In this document: positions 15,904 through 25,043 of the stretch, one piece after another | How positions within the stretch are numbered: the first letter of the stretch is position 1 | Layout of the letters: every line of letters begins with the position of its first letter | Assembly (NCBI GenBank): GCA_965116055.1 | Contig: OZ220466.1 | Span: forward strand, 992,001 to 1,056,000 | From: Bin55 sp965116055 | Lineage (GTDB): Bacteria; Pseudomonadota; Gammaproteobacteria; Pseudomonadales; Azotimanducaceae | DNA length: 64,000 nt | Reading direction: 5' to 3' | Notes under the pieces: model-generated | The model's database searches: none | What the model was told of the DNA's origin: nothing | What the model saw: only the letters and a program-made list of their open reading frames with translations | Made by a program: the position numbers and the translations under genes

Positions 15904-18852
15904 TCAACCGCCACACGATTCGCAAGTCGGATCATTAACGTCGCAGAACTCATAACTCGCTTCATCTTCGGCTGACGTCATCCCTGTCGATTGATTGAGT
16001 TGCGGTGATTCTGTTTTGACGAAGCTAAGCCGATCGTCAACAGCTGACGTTTTCTCAACATTGGTCGCGCTACGAGAATGTAGATAGTAGGTGGTCTTCA
16101 AACCTAGCTTCCATGCATTGATGTACCACAACTTGACCTCGCGAGGAGTCACGCCTCGATTTGGATCAACGTAAAGATTGAGCGATTGGCTCTGATCAAT
16201 CCATTTCTGGCGTCGTGCTGCACACTCTATCAAGGCCGGATTACCAATTTCAAACGCAGACTTGTACAGATCTTTGAGATCCTGTGGAATGATCTTGATA
16301 TCTGTCAAGTCGCCATCCAAGTCCATAATCAAGTCATACAGCTCAGTCGACCATAACCCGAGCTCTTTCAATTCGGTAATGAGATATGGATTGACCACCT
16401 GGAACGATCCAGACATATTTTGTTTCACGAATGTGTTCATAAAAAAGGGCTCAATGGACGCGACTGAGCCGACGATATTGGCGATCGTTGCCGTTGGGGC
16501 GATGGCCATGACGTTGGAATTACGCATGCCTTGTCGAGCAAGGCGCTCACGTAATTCATCCCATGGCATCGTTTGTGATCGGTCTAGCAGCACATATTCT
16601 GATCCACGTTCGTCTTCTAGGAGTTGAAGCGAGTCGATCGGTAAGATGCCTTGATGCCAGAGGGAACCTTCGTAAGACGGATATGGGCCGCGTTCTTGGG
16701 CTAAGTCTGATGAAGCCTCAATAGCATAGTAGGAAATCTGTTCCATTGAGCGATCAGCGAATTCAATAGCGTCGTTCGAATCGTAGGGTTGTCGTCTCTT
16801 ATAGAGCACATCCTGAAATCCCATGAGACCCAAACCGATCGGACGATGCCGCTGATTAGAGTTTGCGGCCTTGTCAATCGCATAGAAATTAATATCAATT
16901 ACGTTATCAAGCATGCGGATGCCGTGCCGAATCGTCGCGCGAAGATCTTCTTGATGGAGCTCTCCGGTGTCGTCAACGAGCATGGGTAAATTAATCGAAC
17001 CAAGATTACATACCGCGATTTCATCTCTTGAGGTATTGAGCGTTATTTCCGTGCACAGGTTTGATGAATGGACACGCCCTACGTGGCGCTGGGGCGACCG
17101 GATATTGCATGGATCCTTGAATGTCATCCATGGATGCCCGGTCTCGGCCAAGGCACGCAGCATATTTTTCCAGAGATCGTTCGCATTGACCCGCTTGAAG
17201 AGCGCGATATCGCCCGTCTCTGTCAGTCGTTCATAGTGCTCGTATTGCGCCTCGAACGCTCTACCGTATAAGTCGTGTAAATCGGGTACATCGCTCGGTG
17301 AGAACAGCGTCCAGTCGGCGTTTTGTTCGACGCGTTTCATAAACAAATCAGGAATCCAGTTTGCCGTGTTCATATTCGGCGTACGGCGCATTGGATCGCC
17401 CGTATTCTTGCGAAGATCAAGAAATTCTTCGATATCAAGATGCCAGGTTTCAAGATAGCTGCAAACCGCACCGGCCCGTTTACCACCTTGATTCACGGCT
17501 TTTGCGGTGGCATCGACCACTTTAATAAATGGCACCACGCCGTCCGATTTACCGTTCGTGCCTTTTATGTCGGATCCCATCGCTCGCACCGGCGTCCAAT
17601 CGTTGCCCATGCCCCCAGCCCATTTCTGCAACATGGCGTTGCCATAGATTTGTGCACCGAAAATTGATTCGAGATCGTCCTCTACGGTCGAGATGTAGCA
17701 GGAGGACAGTTGTGGATGGGTCGTACCTGCATTGAACAAGGTTGGCGTTGATGGAATGAAGCGGAACGATGACAGTGTGTTGTAAAACTCAATGGCACGC
17801 GCTTCGCGATCTTCTTCATTGATCGCGAGAAACATGGACACGCGCATCCAAAATATTTGCGGCATTTCAAATCGGGTGCTGTCCGATTGTTGCAGGTAAC
17901 GATCGTAGATCACCTGTAAACCATGAAAATCGAATTGCATGTCCCGGTCGGCAACTAGTGATTGACCAAGCTTGTTTAGATCAAACTCAAGTAAACGTGG
18001 GTCAAGTAGATCCTTTTTAACACCGTATTTCAAAGTGTGGATTAGCACCGTACCATAAGCATCCTGTAGGTCGCCATGAGTATCGGGCATAAACGAGCGC
18101 CCGCCGATGGGAATATTGAGTAGCCCCAGGCATTCCTCTCTCAGTTGAATAAGAAGAAAACGTGCTGCGACGGTGTCGTAATTCGGGTCAACCTTGATCA
18201 TATCCGTGGCTGAATCTACCATCGCTTGTTTCAGTTCACGATCAGGCATTCCTTCGCGGATATTTCGTTTGATGTTTTCGAATAGAAGCTGGTCGTTGAT
18301 GTCGGGGACATCTGCGCATGCTTCAGCAACGCGATGACGTAGTTGATCCCAATTGACAGGAGCCGTGTGGCCGTCTTTGGTAACGACATGAACGATAGGA
18401 TCGTTGGGTGATTGCATTAATGCATCGTTGTCGCGCTCTATTTTGCGTTGTTGGCGGTACTTCGAGTAGCACTCCGCAACCGCTCGCTGTTCGGCGTCTA
18501 TCAATCGCGCAATGACGTTGTCTTGGATCTCCTCAATGTGAATATGCCCGCCCTGTGGATAGCGAGAAACCAAACTCTCGTGTACGTTATTAGTTACCCG
18601 ATCAATAAGAGCTTGGATAGCATTGGTATGGGTAGTTTCCTCACCCAATTCACTTACGTATGCCTTTGTTATCGCTTTGAAGATTCGATTTCGATCAAAA
18701 GGTATGGTTTGGTGGTTGCGTCGAATGACATTCCATACGCCCGGTGGCGACACCTCGGGGCTTCTTGCTTGGGTGTGACGTCCTAACCCGGATCCATGTG
18801 AGTGGTCTGATTGCACCAAGGAATCAGGTAGCACTTCGCTGCGGTCTGGCAT
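15904..18852 (-). CDS. nrdA: ribonucleotide reductase class Ia, alpha subunit with two ATP-cones
   Basis: The 982-residue catalytic subunit. Two N-terminal ATP-cone regulatory domains are visible (RRNHQTIPFDRNRIFKAI near residue 45 and VTKDGHTAPVNWDQLRHR near 155), which explains the length compared with the 761 residues of E. coli and matches the Pseudomonas type. Active-site cysteines occur in QLSSCYIST, NLCTEITLNT and AVCNLGSINL. The C-terminal tail has the thioredoxin-accessible pair CESCGG. The ATG at 18852 has GGAG a few bases upstream. It reduces ribonucleoside diphosphates to deoxy forms together with NrdB. Confidence 0.96.
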   Translation of the reverse strand: MPDRSEVLPDSLVQSDHSHGSGLGRHTQARSPEVSPPGVWNVIRRNHQTIPFDRNRIFKAITKAYVSELGEETTHTNAIQALIDRVTNNVHESLVSRYPQGGHIHIEEIQDNVIARLIDAEQRAVAECYSKYRQQRKIERDNDALMQSPNDPIVHVVTKDGHTAPVNWDQLRHRVAEACADVPDINDQLLFENIKRNIREGMPDRELKQAMVDSATDMIKVDPNYDTVAARFLLIQLREECLGLLNIPIGGRSFMPDTHGDLQDAYGTVLIHTLKYGVKKDLLDPRLLEFDLNKLGQSLVADRDMQFDFHGLQVIYDRYLQQSDSTRFEMPQIFWMRVSMFLAINEEDREARAIEFYNTLSSFRFIPSTPTLFNAGTTHPQLSSCYISTVEDDLESIFGAQIYGNAMLQKWAGGMGNDWTPVRAMGSDIKGTNGKSDGVVPFIKVVDATAKAVNQGGKRAGAVCSYLETWHLDIEEFLDLRKNTGDPMRRTPNMNTANWIPDLFMKRVEQNADWTLFSPSDVPDLHDLYGRAFEAQYEHYERLTETGDIALFKRVNANDLWKNMLRALAETGHPWMTFKDPCNIRSPQRHVGRVHSSNLCTEITLNTSRDEIAVCNLGSINLPMLVDDTGELHQEDLRATIRHGIRMLDNVIDINFYAIDKAANSNQRHRPIGLGLMGFQDVLYKRRQPYDSNDAIEFADRSMEQISYYAIEASSDLAQERGPYPSYEGSLWHQGILPIDSLQLLEDERGSEYVLLDRSQTMPWDELRERLARQGMRNSNVMAIAPTATIANIVGSVASIEPFFMNTFVKQNMSGSFQVVNPYLITELKELGLWSTELYDLIMDLDGDLTDIKIIPQDLKDLYKSAFEIGNPALIECAARRQKWIDQSQSLNLYVDPNRGVTPREVKLWYINAWKLGLKTTYYLHSRSATNVEKTSAVDDRLSFVKTESPQLNQSTGMTSAEDEASYEFCDVNDPTCESCGG

Positions 18853-18904
18853 CTATTCTCCAATTTCATACTACCTACTAACTTTTAATTCAGTAGATGG
18901 ATCT

Positions 18905-18924
18905 GCTCTTTATTTGTAAAGAGC
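18905..18924. promoter_or_regulatory. perfect 8-bp inverted repeat in the nrdA leader
   Basis: GCTCTTTA and TAAAGAGC are separated by TTTG. The site lies 53-72 bases before the nrdA start codon, on the transcribed leader or at the promoter. No T-run follows, so it is more likely an operator or an mRNA leader hairpin than a terminator. Confidence 0.45.
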
Positions 18925-18986
18925 TGGTAAGGGAAATTTGTACAGTATTTGGAATCTGTCAATTAAAGCCCTTCAATTGATGTCAT

Positions 18987-19031
18987 TCTAACAATATGCT
19001 TTCGGTAATCTAACAACTATGTTTTGGGTAA
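18987..19031. promoter_or_regulatory. tandem 22/23-bp repeat upstream of nrdA
   Basis: Two adjacent copies share TCTAACAA at the left end and GGTAA at the right end, with an AT-rich centre. The copies start at 18987 and 19009, about two helical turns apart, so a protein could bind both on one face. They lie 135-180 bases upstream of nrdA. The binding factor is unknown. Confidence 0.45.
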
Positions 19032-19246
19032 TAGGCTTAGTGATTTAAATCTATCGTGCCGTTTACTTAATCGCTAGGCTCAATACAGTGTCTGGACTTG
19101 ACACGCGCTCAATCGTGATGAAAAAATCAAGGCGGTGAATTAGCAATCCCTCGTTTCGCTTGTAAAAGTCAGTGTTTTATCGTTAAAACTAATAGGCGAT
19201 TGGCTTTGTCAAACTCTACGATAGCCCCCAAGAGATAGATATAGAT

Positions 19247-21496
19247 ATGGAGTATGTCGAGGTGTACGAGCGACCCGTAGTTCTGGATACCTTTTTTCGA
19301 AGCGCGTTAGCTCTACTCGCCGACGCAGTCAAAGGTAGGCAATCTGCTCTCAGTCGTATGCAGCGAGCATTCGGTGCCGAAAGCAAGCAATCGGTTGATC
19401 TTCGCGCTGCCTGTGACTGTATTGCCATTGAATGGCGCTATGAGGATTGGGATTCAATGAAACGCGATGCATCAAGTTGGGCAGCAGGGGAGGACGCAAG
19501 GCGATGGACAACCATGCACGCATTTACTGGGATCAACTCGCCAGTCCAAGGCCAATCCAAGAAATGGCGGGAGGATCTAAATTCGCTTGGTGTGAGACTG
19601 GCGTTACTTGACGTCAATGAATCAGATAACCAAATCAATGAAGCGGCAGTTAACGAACCATTAACGCCTTTGTACGTTGCTCCTTTAGTTTACCTATGTT
19701 GTTCGACATTTGGGAACGAATATGAAGTCTTGAAATCCTTACGTCGTAGATTGGTAGACCAGTTGCTCGACAAAGGCGCGAATCCAAATGCGGGTATGTG
19801 CGAACAAACGTCGATTCGAGGTTATAGAACGTGCCTAAGTGGTGCGATTGGTTGTGCTCGAGATGCCAAACTCGCGAAACGATTGCTTGATGCGGGTGCG
19901 GATATCGCTGACGGTCCTACCCTATACGAAGGTAGTGCCATGTGGGAGGCTATTCGGTGGCGTGATCTAGAAGCGCTTGACGTCTTGATTGCAGCCGATC
20001 CGCCAGAATGGCACTTATGTCATGCTCTAACGCATAGCTTGCAGTTTCACGACTTCGCATTAGTCGAGCGACTCTTAGCAAGCGGCGCGAATCCGAATTG
20101 GGACAAAACCGTCTTTGGTATGGGTGGGAATGCGTTGCACGAAGCGATTCATTGTGGTGTGGCAGTTTCAACACTCGAAGCGCTCTTGGATGGTGGGGCA
20201 AAGCTCGATGCCACAGATGAGGGCGATAGAACGCCACTAGCTGTCGCGACGGCGTTCGGTCGTACCGATTTTGTTAACGTCTTGTTGACCTATGGCGCAG
20301 ATCGTCATGCTGTAGGCGTATTCGAACGCTTTGTAGGCGCCTGTTTTCAAGAAAGAGAGTCAGAAGCAATGCAGTTGCTTGATAAAGTCACAGAGACGCA
20401 CTCGATCACGTACCACGACAATCTTTGGCTTCACGAAGCAATGAAGCACGGTTCAAGAAACGCATTGAACTTGCTTCTGAAGGCTCCGCTTGATGCCAAT
20501 GTTTTGGATTACCAAGGTGAAACCGCGCTGCATCGTGCCGTATTAGCGGACGATGCATGGGCCTTGCGGCGATTGTTGGATCTTGGCGGCGATGTGAGGA
20601 ATCAGAACTTTGACGGGGATACCGTCGTTGAATTAGCCATCCGACATGCGACGACAAGTAGCAATGGGCGAGTTCTCGACGCATTGGCCGCTTATGTGAC
20701 CGATGCTGAGTTCAGCACCCGAGGTTCGCGTCTATCTAACAATGACATCAGCGCTTTTGAGCGAGCGGCCGACGCCATCGCAGCTGGTGACGAACCGACT
20801 CTGCGTGAGTTGCTGAAATCCCATCCGCATTTCAAATCAGCCCGTTCGCAACGTCCACATCGCTGCACGTTGATGAATTACATTGGGGTCAACGGCTTTG
20901 AATCTGAGCGCCAAAAAACGCCATCCAATGCTGTACAGATCATTGAGTTACTACTGGAACAAGGTTGCGACCCCAACGCCGTTTGCTACACCTATCGCGG
21001 TGGACCTGGAGAAACCACCCTTGGTTTATTACTTTCGAGCGGAGTCGTTGAATCTCCGCAACAACAAATCGCCATGGTCCGCGCATTGGTTAAAGGTGGT
21101 GCGAAGATTGATCCTGGTTATCAGGTGCTGTTTGAATTATTGGACGCGCAGGACGCTGGTTCAGTAGACCAGGTGGTTGCAGATCTGAATATGACAGACG
21201 GCAGCGTTGTCGAAGCGTTCATTGCATTAGCGAAAACCCAGGAGCTCGCCGTGATGCAATCGCTGCTTGATGCGGGCCTAGACGTAAATGCAGTAAACCA
21301 TCTAAAGCAAACCGCATTGCATTGGGCAGCTTTTGAAGGCCATGAATCGGTTGTTGATTGGTTGATTGAACGCGGCGCTGACCCTACATTGCGCGAACTT
21401 CAATTCAATGGAACAGGCGCGGGCTGGGCCGATGCCGGTGGTTACGCCGAACTTGCATCCAAGTTAGCTCGGCTAGAACGGGTCGGTTCGAGTTGA
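19247..21496 (+). CDS. ankyrin-repeat protein
   Basis: A 749-residue protein without signal peptide or membrane segment. Ankyrin-like units are spread through it, recognised by LLDAGADI, LLASGANPNW, GDRTPLAVATAFGRTDFVNVLL, GETALHRAVLADDAWAL, LEQGCDPNAV and, best preserved near the C-terminus, KQTALHWAAFEGHESVVDWLI. The first 120 residues show no repeat. Such proteins bind partner proteins, but no partner is implied by the neighbours: it sits alone between nrdA and argF. A hairpin with T-run just past its stop should end its transcript. The ATG at 19247 has only a weak AAGAGA upstream. Confidence 0.8.
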   Translation: MEYVEVYERPVVLDTFFRSALALLADAVKGRQSALSRMQRAFGAESKQSVDLRAACDCIAIEWRYEDWDSMKRDASSWAAGEDARRWTTMHAFTGINSPVQGQSKKWREDLNSLGVRLALLDVNESDNQINEAAVNEPLTPLYVAPLVYLCCSTFGNEYEVLKSLRRRLVDQLLDKGANPNAGMCEQTSIRGYRTCLSGAIGCARDAKLAKRLLDAGADIADGPTLYEGSAMWEAIRWRDLEALDVLIAADPPEWHLCHALTHSLQFHDFALVERLLASGANPNWDKTVFGMGGNALHEAIHCGVAVSTLEALLDGGAKLDATDEGDRTPLAVATAFGRTDFVNVLLTYGADRHAVGVFERFVGACFQERESEAMQLLDKVTETHSITYHDNLWLHEAMKHGSRNALNLLLKAPLDANVLDYQGETALHRAVLADDAWALRRLLDLGGDVRNQNFDGDTVVELAIRHATTSSNGRVLDALAAYVTDAEFSTRGSRLSNNDISAFERAADAIAAGDEPTLRELLKSHPHFKSARSQRPHRCTLMNYIGVNGFESERQKTPSNAVQIIELLLEQGCDPNAVCYTYRGGPGETTLGLLLSSGVVESPQQQIAMVRALVKGGAKIDPGYQVLFELLDAQDAGSVDQVVADLNMTDGSVVEAFIALAKTQELAVMQSLLDAGLDVNAVNHLKQTALHWAAFEGHESVVDWLIERGADPTLRELQFNGTGAGWADAGGYAELASKLARLERVGSS

Positions 21497-21498
21497 AA

Positions 21499-21531
21499 CT
21501 CATTGAAGTAGGAATTCAATGAGCGCTTTTT
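21499..21531 (+). terminator. intrinsic terminator for the ankyrin gene
   Basis: A perfect 9-bp stem (CTCATTGAA at 21499-21507, TTCAATGAG at 21515-21523) with a 7-base loop is followed by CGC and five Ts. It begins just after the ankyrin stop and overlaps the last codons of argF, which runs the other way. The antisense side has only a short TTT, so its main effect should be on the plus strand. Confidence 0.6.
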
Positions 21532-22393
21532 GCGTGTGGAGTCGATTACCTGTTTCATCCCAAACAGCTGAACGCGGGTCGTCAATCACGTTGTCGTCTA
21601 CTTCTTCGCCACGATGTGCCGGGAGGCAATGCAGAAACACGACATCCGCCTTGGCTCGATCAAGCAAATGAGCATTTAGTTGAAAGCCCTCAAACGCTGC
21701 AATACGATCGGCATTGTTTTCGTGCCCCATAGACGACCATACGTCGGTAACCACAACGTCCGCGTTGTTGACGGCCTCTTCAGGGGATTTCGCCATTCGA
21801 ACACGCTTACTAAGGTCGAGATATTTTTCTTTGGGTCGATAGCCAGGTGGCGTAGCGATCGCTAGATCAAAGTCAATCATCTGTGACGCTTCAATAAACG
21901 ATTGGCACATGTTGTAACCGTCGCCGACAAACGCGACACGACAATCTTGCATGCCACCACGTCTTTCCGTAACGGTCATGATGTCTGCTAACAATTGACA
22001 AGGGTGCAACTCGTCGCTCATGCCATTAATGACGGGTACGTCGGAGTGGCGGGCATATTCTTCGATTGTTGCGTGTCGTTTCGCGCGAATCATGACGATA
22101 TCAACCATTTGGGCGAGTACGCGAGCTGTGTCCTTGATTGGCTCGCCGCGCCCGAGCTGTGTATCGCGTGGGTTTAGAAATAACGCGTGGCCGCCGAGTT
22201 GTGCCATACCCGTTTCGAACGCAACGCGCGTCCTGGTCGAACTCAATTCGAAAATCATCGCCATGGTTTTACGCTTGCACGACTCGTGCGGTATGCCATC
22301 ACGCTGGAAGCGTTTGAGCTCAATTGAGCGTTGAATGAGGTGGTGCAGTTCTTCGCGAGTGAAATCGCCTAATTGCAGGAAATGGCGACTCAT
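21500..22393 (-). CDS. argF: ornithine carbamoyltransferase
   Basis: A 297-residue enzyme that joins ornithine and carbamoyl phosphate to citrulline in arginine biosynthesis. The carbamoyl-phosphate motif is SSTRTRVAFE near residue 53, the ornithine loop includes DELHPCQLLAD, and the catalytic cysteine lies in FLHCLPAHRGEEV. Length is normal for the anabolic enzyme. Its ATG overlaps the argD stop by one base (TGATG), so argD and argF form one transcript and are probably translationally coupled. Confidence 0.96.
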   Translation of the reverse strand: MSRHFLQLGDFTREELHHLIQRSIELKRFQRDGIPHESCKRKTMAMIFELSSTRTRVAFETGMAQLGGHALFLNPRDTQLGRGEPIKDTARVLAQMVDIVMIRAKRHATIEEYARHSDVPVINGMSDELHPCQLLADIMTVTERRGGMQDCRVAFVGDGYNMCQSFIEASQMIDFDLAIATPPGYRPKEKYLDLSKRVRMAKSPEEAVNNADVVVTDVWSSMGHENNADRIAAFEGFQLNAHLLDRAKADVVFLHCLPAHRGEEVDDNVIDDPRSAVWDETGNRLHTQKALIEFLLQ

Positions 22394-23553
22394 CAGACGT
22401 GACTTTTGATGAGCTCGGTCACAATCTCAACCATGAGCTCAGCGTCTTCCGTTGAAATGTTCAGTGGTGGTAACAAGCGAACGACATTGTCTGCGGCGAC
22501 GTTGATGAGCAAGCCTTTATCCATGGCCTTTAAGACTAAATCAGCGCACGGTTGAGTCAATTCAATACCGATCATCAGGCCTTTTCCTCGAACTTCTTTG
22601 ACGTTATTGGCATCATTGAGATTTTCGACGAAGGCCTCTCGCATCGCTTGACCTGTTGTAGCTGCGTGCTCAATGACTCCATTTCGAAGCTCTTCAAGGG
22701 TCGCGTTGGCTGCAGCGCAGGCCAATGGATTGCCGCCGAACGTGCTCGCATGAGTACCTGCGATCAGAATCTCGGCTGCGAGTCCACGAGCAAGACAAGC
22801 GCCGATCGGAACGCCATTAGCCAAACCTTTTGCAGTCGTGACCACATCGGGAAGAATCGAACTGTGTTGGTAGGCGAAATACTTGCCCGTGCGACCGTTA
22901 CCGGTCTGCACTTCATCCAACATAAGCAGCATATCGTTGGCGTCACATATGCTGCGTAGTTCTGCAAGGTAGTTGTCTGCTGGGACGCATACGCCACCTT
23001 CGCCGAGAATCGGCTCGACTAGCATCGCGATCACGTTGGGGTCGCTGCTGCGTTCTGCCACGGCAGCCACATCATCGAATGGCACGTGCTCGAATCCCTG
23101 GGGAAGCGGGTCGAAACCAGCTCGTACTTTGGCTTGTCCGGTTGCGGTCAACGTGGCTAGTGTTCGCCCATGGAAACTGCCTTCGACGACCAGGGTAGTG
23201 GGTACTTCAATGCCGCGATCGTTGCCATATTTACGCGCAAGTTTTAATGCAGCTTCGTTGGCCTCGGCGCCGGAATTGCAGAGGAACACGTTGTCCATGT
23301 CGCTGACTTCGCACAGCGTCGCGGCAAGTTTTTCTTGTTCGGGGATTCCATACAAATTCGAGGTATGAATAAGCGTCTTAGCTTGCGTTGCGAGCGCGTG
23401 AGCAACTTTTGGATGAGCATGCCCGAGTACACATACAGCGATGCCTGACAGACCATCAAGATACCGTCGTCCGTCGTCCGCTGTGAGGTACGACCCTTTA
23501 CCGCTCACAAAAGTGACCGGATAGCGGTTATATGTTGGCATGATGTTCGTCAT
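22393..23553 (-). CDS. argD: acetylornithine aminotransferase
   Basis: A 386-residue class III PLP aminotransferase that converts N-acetylglutamate semialdehyde to N-acetylornithine. Visible signatures are FLCNSGAEANEAALKLAR, the aspartate motif MLLMLDEVQTGNGRTG and the PLP lysine in VTTAKGLANG. Length and the N-terminal PTYNRYPVTF match the bacterial enzyme. It is the first gene of an argD-argF pair. A terminator of the preceding gene lies 34 bases upstream of its start. Confidence 0.95.
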   Translation of the reverse strand: MTNIMPTYNRYPVTFVSGKGSYLTADDGRRYLDGLSGIAVCVLGHAHPKVAHALATQAKTLIHTSNLYGIPEQEKLAATLCEVSDMDNVFLCNSGAEANEAALKLARKYGNDRGIEVPTTLVVEGSFHGRTLATLTATGQAKVRAGFDPLPQGFEHVPFDDVAAVAERSSDPNVIAMLVEPILGEGGVCVPADNYLAELRSICDANDMLLMLDEVQTGNGRTGKYFAYQHSSILPDVVTTAKGLANGVPIGACLARGLAAEILIAGTHASTFGGNPLACAAANATLEELRNGVIEHAATTGQAMREAFVENLNDANNVKEVRGKGLMIGIELTQPCADLVLKAMDKGLLINVAADNVVRLLPPLNISTEDAELMVEIVTELIKSHV

Positions 23554-23586
23554 GGCTCAATCCTCTGAAACAGTTGCTCGTAATAC

Positions 23587-23613
23587 AAAGAAAAAAGTAG
23601 CCGAACGGCTACT
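23587..23613 (-). terminator. intrinsic terminator of the C-S lyase gene
   Basis: On the minus strand AGTAGCC, the loop GTTC and GGCTACT form a 7-bp stem followed by six Ts. It lies 48 bases downstream of the C-S lyase stop and upstream of argD, so the two genes are probably separate transcripts. Confidence 0.7.
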
Positions 23614-23660
23614 CTACAAAGCTAATAGTTTAAGCGGTACATTAGAAAGTTCAAACCTAT

Positions 23661-24818
23661 TCAGTGTGCAGGCGCACATGCCGATGCCTGACACAATCGC
23701 TGTAAGCCACGTTCGAGTACAACGCGCGGCGCGGCGAAATTGAACCGTACAAAGCCTGGCGTACCGAATTCCGTACCGTCCGAGAAACCTAAACCATGCG
23801 ATTCGAAATAGGCTGCATGATCGCGTACAGGAATCGCGCGGGCATCCAACCATCCGAGATGTGTACCTTCGACATGTTTCATATCAAGGTTCGCGAGTTC
23901 ACCGGCAGTTCGTTCTAACAAATCTCGGTTTGCACGTAAGTAGGTTTGCAGCTCAGGCAACCAAGTCGAGCGATCCGCATAAGCCGCAATCGCTGCGGCA
24001 TATGCCAAAGGCGATACGCCACTCATCCACCCATCCATGGCCGTTTTAAAACGCTTCCGTAAATCCGGATTTCGTATAACAGCGAATGCGCTTTGCAGGC
24101 CGGCAATGTTGTAACTCTTGGTGTGGGATATCAACGAAATCGTATGCTCTTGGATCTCGTCGCTGAGAGTCGCAATGGGTATATGACGCGAGCCACGTTC
24201 TAGACACAATCCCCAATGAATTTCGTCGCTGATGATCACAGTGTCGTTACGGAGGCAGATCTCGCCGAATGCGCGTAGCTCGTCAGAGTCGTAGACACGG
24301 CCTGTCGGATTCTGGGGGTTGCTGATGGCAATGGATCGCACGTTCGCAGCTCTGGTTTTACGTTCTATGTCGTCAAGATCCATGACCCACTTGCCTTTCT
24401 GCACGACGAGTGACGACAAGATTTGCGCGCGTCGATTAATCGCCGCCGTCTTTAGAAATGGTGGATAGATGGGTACCAAGATGACTAAAGCATCGCCATC
24501 TTCTCCTACTGTCCTCACCGCCGCATTCAACCCTGGTACAAGTGATGTGAAGTCAATAAGCCAATCTGGATGTATCTGCCAACCATAACGACGTTCCGCC
24601 CAGTCAATGAACGTACCTATGAGGGCATCGGGCGGATCGGTATAGCCGAGTACGGGAAGATCTATACGTGCTCGTATGGCATCTAAGATGAATTCCGGTG
24701 TGTTGAAATCCATATCGGCGACCCAGAACGGAAGCACATCGCGTTCACCGTACTTTAACCATTTAGAACTTGCTGTGCGCTTGCGGTCGTGTACCACATC
24801 GAAATCGAAAGAGCTCAA
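23661..24818 (-). CDS. PatB/MalY-type cystathionine beta-lyase (C-S lyase)
   Basis: A 385-residue class I/II PLP enzyme of the MalY/PatB group, which cleaves C-S bonds of cystathionine and related thioethers. Signature segments are LPFWVADMDF near residue 30, SNPQNPTGRVY, ISDEIHWGL and the PLP lysine motif SHTKSYNIAGLQ. Length fits (E. coli MalY has 390). The start is a TTG at 24818; no ATG is in frame before the conserved domain. Preferred substrate (cystathionine or another sulfur compound) is not decidable. Confidence 0.9.
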   Translation of the reverse strand: MSSFDFDVVHDRKRTASSKWLKYGERDVLPFWVADMDFNTPEFILDAIRARIDLPVLGYTDPPDALIGTFIDWAERRYGWQIHPDWLIDFTSLVPGLNAAVRTVGEDGDALVILVPIYPPFLKTAAINRRAQILSSLVVQKGKWVMDLDDIERKTRAANVRSIAISNPQNPTGRVYDSDELRAFGEICLRNDTVIISDEIHWGLCLERGSRHIPIATLSDEIQEHTISLISHTKSYNIAGLQSAFAVIRNPDLRKRFKTAMDGWMSGVSPLAYAAAIAAYADRSTWLPELQTYLRANRDLLERTAGELANLDMKHVEGTHLGWLDARAIPVRDHAAYFESHGLGFSDGTEFGTPGFVRFNFAAPRVVLERGLQRLCQASACAPAH

Positions 24819-25043
24819 ATCAATGTACCCATAACGCTAGGGAAGTTCGCTTAGTCATTCAAGACAGGAGTTAGGTTTGTATGAAATTGGATAGAGTACG
24901 ATGTCCCATATAAAGCGCAAATTGACTATAAGTAACGCTGAAGAGCATCGCTATGTCGTGATCGCAAGATTAAAGAGTTGGCGTTGTTTCTGACATAGGC
25001 GATGGATAACCGTTAGGCGTCAATTCGGTCGTTTTTAGACAGG

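Larger units (their letters stand above)
18853..19246. other. 394-base divergent intergenic region (nrdA / ankyrin gene)
   Basis: No gene is visible. The region must hold the promoters of nrdA (minus) and the ankyrin gene (plus). It contains a perfect hairpin at 18905-18924 and a tandem pair of 22/23-bp units at 18987-19031. I do not find two copies of the usual NrdR box here. Confidence 0.6.
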
